Origin: Nymphaea colorata
Lineage: Eukaryota > Streptophyta > Magnoliopsida > Nymphaeales > Nymphaeaceae
NCBI RefSeq assembly: GCF_008831285.2
Contig: NC_045146.1
Span: 22,089,703-22,153,702 of the forward strand
Direction: 5' to 3'
DNA length: 64,000 bases
Both the position numbers and the translations under genes were made by a program. The notes under the pieces are model-generated. The model saw only the letters and a list, made by a program, of their open reading frames with translations, made no database searches and was not told where the DNA came from. Below, piece by piece: positions 57,435 to 64,000 of the stretch (positions are counted from its first letter, which is position 1; every line of letters starts with the position of its first letter).

Positions 57435-59577
57435 GGTGGAGTTATATGGTATTCTTCTTGTGATAGGAATCATGGCCTAGTGTTCTGCTCCATTTTTTGA
57501 GTAATTGTTCGGTGATTCAATTATCTAATGGAAAGTTCTTTTTGGGATGTCTGTAATGTGTAAAATCCGTTTCATTCACATAGCATGTCTATGTGAGTTT
57601 TGTATGCCAGTGTGATAAACCTTAAAATGCGTATACTTGCTGTGTACTGAAGCGATATACCTTGGTTATATTTTATGAGCCAAAAGTTTTTGTTTGATTA
57701 AATTGCCCGGACTGGATTGGATCATATCTTTGTTGCCCAACCAGAGTTGGACTCTGAACATACCCACCAGAAGAAGGATATTGAGGGAGGGGGAATTTTT
57801 TCCCTTTCTTTTCCTCACAGCCTTGGGCATGAGACTCTTTTTTTTTTGTCGGTTCTCCTCAAGTCTGACTGTATTATTGGGTCTGTGTGGCATACGATGC
57901 AAATACTTACCGGTCGCTTGCCTGTTGAAATAGTATGAGAATAATGTTTCGAGTTATTAGCAACAATAGGGTCAACCACGTGAGCTGTGTTTGATTGGTA
58001 GATAAGAAATTAATGCCCAGATGTATGCCAAAGGTCTAGCGTTTGATTGGTAGATAAGCTTTGACTACCCAAGCGTGTCTCTTGGCATACCTGTGTCTGC
58101 AATAACTTTATTTTTGGATTCATCACACTGGAAAACTGCACTTACGTCAAGAGACCGGTCCAGAGGGGAAGCCTGTGGTTGGTACGCCACTCTCAGGGCT
58201 TGTACATGCTTCTATTTGTACAGCAATGACGCCTAAAGTAACCCTCTCCAACTTTAGCTTGCCAATAAAAGAAAAGGGTTGGTTTTTTAATACGTGCATC
58301 TGAATCAGACCGCACCATTCTCAATAGTTAGGACACCAAGCATCTAAAGCGCATGTGCATGCTTAAAAGGTTAACATAACAGAGGAATGTCCATGATTGT
58401 CGCATCTGCATCTAGAGAGAGTGAGGGAGGAGGGAGAGAGAGATTATATTTCTGTGTTTGTTATTCTTGGTAGTCGGTAATGTTGGACGCATGCCAATCG
58501 GACCGGGCACCCTTTTTTTGGACTCTTAGCCTTTCCAACTTAAAAGTCTAATTCAAATCTGTAGTCATGTGAACAGAGTGTAAACAAAATATCTTTATGC
58601 TTCTCTGTCTACTTGATGCCACCAGTTGGGACATTCTACTGTGTCGCAAGTGAAATATCCTAATGGCACGTCACCCTCTATAATTTCACCAAATTTACTA
58701 CAAACTCAGAACTCACTTTCATTTTCGAGAAATTAGAGTTTTATACTTCTACAAAGCAAAGCAGGTCATATGTTCGGCCGAACATGTGTTTGGGGTCCCT
58801 CGAGTTGCCCTGGTTGAGTGGGGTGAACATGTTCGGTCCCCAAGAGACGACCTGGTCCCCTACTTTTTTTGTCCCATTGCCGTTCTTAAACATTCCAAAA
58901 GCAAAAGCCAGGGTAATGAATGACAAAGGAGTTTGCTGTTTTATGATTTTTTTTCATTTTTTTTTCCTTATTGTCGGTGCCCATTTATTCGGACAGACTA
59001 AAAAACATTCTTAACAATGTATTTAATGCTTAGCTTGGTTAACTAATGTAAGGATAAATGTTTAAAGATGTTTTTTTATAAATAAAAAAAATGTTAAGAG
59101 ACTGGTGTGGGCAGTTTGCCCCCCACACCAATAGTGACCATGTGGCTCTACCATGTGTTCGGCCAGGATCACCCATCAGATGTCTTTTCTGGGCCACTCG
59201 AGCTATGAAAGGCTACTCGAGGCCGTCGGCTATGGAAATGTTGGCTTTTGGAAAGCAATCTGGCTAACTGAGGAATGACGTGATTTTCTAGAGGAAGGGA
59301 AATCGATTTAAGGTCCATGGAACTGGATATTCTATTCGATGTTGCTGTTTTCATCCGCCGCCGACAAAACGATGCCTCTTGCCAACGCCAAAGTTGATGG
59401 GCTGCTCTGCTGGTGATTTTTGTCTACTGCAGCACTTTTTTATGTTTCGATGGGCTGCTGATGATTTTTTATGCTTTACTTTGTTCTTCTCCTTAATGCT
59501 TTGCCACTGGTACGTGGTGGTTATGGTTTGTTCCTTTTTCCCGTTGAACCTTGCAATTGCAATGTTGACTGTCAAAT

Positions 59578-59580
<3 letters not shown>
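57435..59580. other. 3' flank of F-box PP2 gene 2 and repeats
   Basis: Probable 3' UTR to about 57650. A direct repeat of gtttgattggtagataag occurs at about 57988 and 58041. A 16-bp perfect palindrome lies at 58770-58785 and a 9-bp inverted repeat (tggtgtggg/cccacacca) at about 59104-59131. No coding frame. Confidence 0.5.

Positions 59581-59581
<1 letters not shown>

Positions 59582-59620
<39 letters not shown>
59582..59620 (+). repeat. CT microsatellite
   Basis: An uninterrupted (CT)n run of about 19 units. Confidence 0.9.
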
Positions 59621-59621
<1 letters not shown>

Positions 59622-61315
59622 AATTGGTAGTCATGTGCTTTTTTTGAAATTGATAGTCTGTTTTTTTTTATATATTTAAACACAAATTGTTATATTTTTA
59701 TTTGAAAATCCATAAAACACATGGATATCGTTTTAAATAGGTAGAAAACATTTTATGTTACTTAAAATGTACCTTCAGTATTACCGTCACATGTGATGGA
59801 CATTTGCACCTTTAAACAATTAGGTTAAGAATAAAAAATAGATCGTTTAAACGTAGGTGTTTTTTTGCAATCTAATTTTACCAATATGATTTTAGAATAA
59901 GAGTAATACAAAATATACATTAAGTTGATCATTTTTTAAACTTTAATAGTTTTTTATAATAAGCAAAAACGGATGGCTCTCATAGCATCAACATTTGAAT
60001 AATAGAAAATCCACATTTTTATAAAAACAGCTTGAACCAAAGCATGTTTTATATTAAAATAGTTTTTATAAATATATTAAAAAGTTTAAATTTTATTTAA
60101 AATATCTTTTTTAGAAAAAGAATCTGATTTTGTGTCTGACCTGACAGTCAGATTGCTACTAATTTCTCTCTCAACAAAAATGGACATATAGGTTAGAAAT
60201 AAAACCAGACCCTTTTGATTTTTAAAATATTTTTCGTTTGCAATCTAACCTAATTGATATAATGATGCAAAACATATACTAAGTTGGACTTTAATGGTAT
60301 TTTTATAATAAGAAAAATTGAACGGCCCCAGTGGCATGATAATAAAAAAATCAACATTTTTTATTAGAACAACTTGAATCAAAGCTTGTTTTATATCAAA
60401 ATAGTCTTTATAAACATATTAAGATATTTATATTTTATTTAAAATAATTTTTTAACAAAAAAACAATGGTCTGGTTTTTTATCCCTGACCTAAGTGTCTG
60501 GTTTATATAAATATAAGACCAGCTTTTCAATTATTTTTTTTTACTTTCTCGCAACTTTTTTTTCCTTGCCTTCTTTTTCTTTCTTTCCTTTTATAGTTAT
60601 CTTCAAGGATTGGCAAATTCTAGGGAATAAAATATTTACTAATTTCTTGTACATATAGGAAATAGATTCAACGAGTTCCACTTTCAGACTCCTTTTTCCT
60701 CTCTCATTTTTACCTTTTTACTTATCCTCCTAATTTTTATTTCCATCCTAAGAAAACCCATTCATATTTTTATGACTAGCCTTTATATACATATACAGAA
60801 ATCTGATTCTAATTGTTCATCGTGTAACATCCACTTTTTATTTCTCTCACTCCTTATCATGTACGTTTTAATGGAGCAAGAGCAGCCATGACATGCAGCC
60901 AGACGTCAAGTCCTGAGGTCTGGGGAAAGCAAAGTTTACTTTTCTAAAAGCAATGGAGATAGAGACCAGTTTGCTAGGTTTAATTATTAAAATAAATAAG
61001 GTATAAGTCAAGCCGTTAGGCTGTGAAGACATTAAAGTTTAATTTTTCCTACAAAAACAGGTAGCTACTAGACCCTTTTATACCAGAAATATATAAACAA
61101 AGCTATTTTCTCAAGAGTCTTAAATACCCTTTCAGGAAGAAGATAAGAGAGAATGAAAGAAACAAATGAGTTTTTTTAAACGACCTCTTGTGTCGTTTGA
61201 GGAGCATTTCAGATTCTTAAAAAAATAGTTTGCTTTTTATGTTTGTAATTGAATTTCTATCATTTGATCTCCTTCATCAAAGTCTAAGTATATGAACTTC
61301 TAATAGCTACTTATT

Positions 61316-61367
<52 letters not shown>

Positions 61368-63400
61368 CCCGGACATCCACAATTTGCACCAACCCTATCT
61401 TCCAATTTGTCCCCTTATTAAATATGATCATGATCCGCTAATGGATTTCGGCGCAAATGTACAGGACAATGCATAACCTCAAATGGTTTAATCAAACGAT
61501 TCTGGTTTCTTATCAGCAAAAGCTAATATTTTCTGATGCTGTGTCTAAATGAGATTGGAATCTTTATCAAAAGATTTTACCCATTATACGTTATAGATTT
61601 TATTTTGTATAAAAAGTAAATGTTTGAGATTTTATCTTAAAAGCGAAGCGCCGATTAATTGTTTACCTAAATGTTGAACACCTTGTTGTAATTCTTTTTA
61701 TACTATTTCTATTTTAAATGAATGCTTTTAATGTATTTACAAACACTAGATATTAAGTATATATAAAGAAAAACTTACCTTTTCATTTCTTTTAATGATA
61801 TATCAAGCTGAGGTGCAATCAATATTATGACCATTCACCACGAGGACTTTTTCTATGTTTACGGTGTAATACGAAAAACCATGTTTCCACAATTTAAACA
61901 TGAGAGACATTTTGGTTATTTTATTGGAGTGTATTTTTACCCATTCCATTTTATCTCTTGCATGGGGAGAGTTCCATTTAATTAGCAATGGCATTTTGAT
62001 CATTTTCAATTCATAACACATCGTTCCATTGTCACAAGAAGCATAACAAAATATTCACGGTCATATTACGACTTAGCTCACACCGAGCTTGAGCCCCTAG
62101 TTTGATCGAATTCAACTTGTTTTTATAGCAGTTTTGGTTTCAGCATAAAAAAGGTTAGGAACCAATACAATCAATTGCTTTAACAACTCTTTTTATAAGT
62201 CATTTTATGATCTTCAATGCAAAACTAAACTTTTTAAAGTGTTATGTTGCAATCTTCAATCTTAAAGCACACATGACCGCATGTGTAAGATCTTAGGCTT
62301 TAGTGTTGAACCATACTCTGATACCATTATAACGCCCCAAAACCCACACTGGACTCAGGCCTCTAGTCTAATGGATCCCAGCTCTTGTCATATCATTTTT
62401 TGTTTTTACCTGAAAAAAAAAAAAAAAACTAAGAATCATGACAACCAACCACTTAACAATCCAGTTTATATAAGTTTTTGAAGTTCTTTCACAATTATGA
62501 AACTAAACTTTTTAAAGTAGAAGTGTTACATATGATACCTAACATTGGTTCTCATTTGCCAATTCCCTGCATATAATAATCTACATATATTTTTATTTTC
62601 TTCAAATTAAATAAAATATTTTAAAGGAAAAAAAAGTGAGAAATAAAGCGACACATGCTTAAATGTAACAACCAACGTTATTATTATTGGTAGGTATTAT
62701 ATTAGGCAACTAATTGGGTTAAGCAACCCAATGAGATGCCGTGGGATTGACCACTTGCTCATCATCCACTTTAAAAGTTGTTAAGCCAATCCCACAACCC
62801 AAGCGGTGGACGCAGCTTTCGTGAGCAAGCGAAAAGCAAGTTCTACTACAGTTTATTTCCCACAACTAAATATAATATACCAAACAGTATGGAGATATAT
62901 TTTGGACTAAAAGCCATGGCTTTCAAGTGTCAATTCCTAACATTACTTCTAAAAGAAAGTGGCAATTCCTAATAAATAAAGCATGAAAAATCGATATTGA
63001 ATAGTGCTTGCCCAGTCCTTACCGCCACATTAATTTCCATAAAAACGATTAGTTCCTCTAACAAGCAACATTAAGCCCTACTACATTAGACTCAATAACA
63101 ACTTACTTTCATAAAAGTTTGCTTTACAAATAATAAAATAAAAACCAATTTAGCAGGATATATATATATATATAGGGTGGGGGGGGGGTTCTCCAAGAAT
63201 GCCTACTGAATGTGAGAAATCAGTCTATCTTTCTGCACCAGCTCCCAGGGATTTCGAATGACAAATTTAATTAGATTTCGTAATTATTTAATTAACTTTG
63301 GTTGGATATTGAGTAGAGTTAATTTAATACTTTGCATTATGGGTCTAAAAGATAGGTGGGCTACTATTTTGCAAAATTGAATAAAAGGAGGGACCTTTTT
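59621..63400. other. AT-rich intergenic region
   Basis: No coding frame. Two similar blocks are visible, about 59860-60125 and 60230-60475: both contain tttttataataag, caacatttt, acagcttga/acaacttga..aaagc.tgttttatat.aaaatag and tttataaa.atattaa, a diverged ~370-bp-spaced direct repeat. A long TA run lies at 61322-61360 and a poly-A run near 62411. Confidence 0.5.
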
Positions 63401-64000
63401 TTGGCGGTTAATCGTTTGTAATTTTCCGAGCCAAAAGTGAAACTAGCACGTGTTTCCGGAGGTGTGCTTGAGAAACAAGCCTCGGCGACGCTTTAAGTTA
63501 GGTCCGCCTTTTTCTTTTTCTCTTACAAGGCATCAAATTTTCGATAATTTCAAAATGACTCATAATTGGCCTACGCGTCCGGTTATTAATTATGGCTTGA
63601 TTCCTAAACACAATCAGCGTGAGATTTCCATTCTCTCTCCAGTTGTCGTACTGCGGTGAGCACCACGGTTGATGGAATTTCAGAGTATTTGAGGGCGTTT
63701 TGGGGATTTTTGGAGCCATACAGCCGCAGTGAACCGTCCGAAGAGAGCCCCTGCAGGCCGAAAGGAGTGGCCGTTTGGACGCCAGAGGGTAAGCATAAAA
63801 AGGGAAATGGCACGTCTGTCCCTTACCGCTTAATTAGGCGTACTCTCGTGGCCGAGGCGTCTCTCTCATTGTACATCGCCATCGGTAGTCGTCATCCAAA
63901 CCCTAAACATTCATCAGGATCTATCCCAAATCGGTATATACATCTCGGTTCTCTCTCTCTCTCTCTCTCATCCTCCTTCGAGAGAAGATTGAGGTCCATT
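63401..64000 (+). promoter_or_regulatory. promoter and leader of a gene leaving the window
   Basis: GC content rises towards the edge. A TATA-like gcataaaaagg lies near 63793, a telo-box (aaaccctaa) at 63898-63906, and a CT-rich stretch at 63950-63969. This arrangement is common around transcript starts of plant housekeeping and translation genes. No start codon with a long frame is reached before the edge, so the product is unknown. Confidence 0.45.

Overview
This is nuclear DNA of a flowering plant. GT-AG introns, plant-only gene families (a CYP80-like P450, a GRAS factor, F-box/PP2 proteins, a BIG BROTHER-type RING ligase), a Tnt1-type Copia element with the usual initiator-Met primer site, and many GA/CT and AT microsatellites all agree. 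The order cannot be fixed from sequence alone. The CYP80-like P450 would fit a lineage related to alkaloid-making plants (magnoliids, Nelumbo, Ranunculales), but that is inference.

Layout. 1-4.4 kb: AT-rich, repeat-derived, no gene seen. 4.4-4.75 kb: remnant of an unidentified coding sequence (-). 4.9-9.67 kb: nearly complete but dead Copia element (-) with a rearranged 3' LTR. 10.87-15.08 kb: two-exon P450 (+) whose 2.7 kb intron carries a decayed copy of the 3' end of the neighbouring GRAS gene. 15.08-15.3 kb: MITE-like element. 16.8-19.87 kb: SCL28/DLT-type GRAS gene (+) with exact mitosis-specific (MSA) promoter elements, a spliced leader and an N-terminal frameshift. 20.6-26 kb: gene-poor. 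26.0-27.2 kb: two truncated gene fragments facing each other, arogenate/prephenate dehydratase-like (+) and GH16 EG16-like (-). 30.3-37.75 kb: seven-exon RING-H2 E3 ligase of the BIG BROTHER type (+). 38-42 kb: repeats. 42.2-42.6 kb: unidentified exon (-). 45.3-47.3 and 53.1-57.4 kb: tandem pair of F-box PP2-A13-like genes (+), each three exons and 295 aa. 57.4-63.8 kb: AT-rich and repetitive; the right edge looks like the promoter and leader of a gene that leaves the window.

Two genes point to growth control: the SCL28-type factor (G2/M and cell size) and the BIG BROTHER-type ligase (organ size). They are unlinked in mechanism here, and their proximity is probably chance. I found no tRNA, rRNA or CRISPR. 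The strongest leads are the SCL28 promoter, leader and frameshift, the partial duplication of SCL28 into the P450 intron, the nonsense-only decay and LTR rearrangement of the Copia element, and the composite pseudogene block at 26-27 kb.
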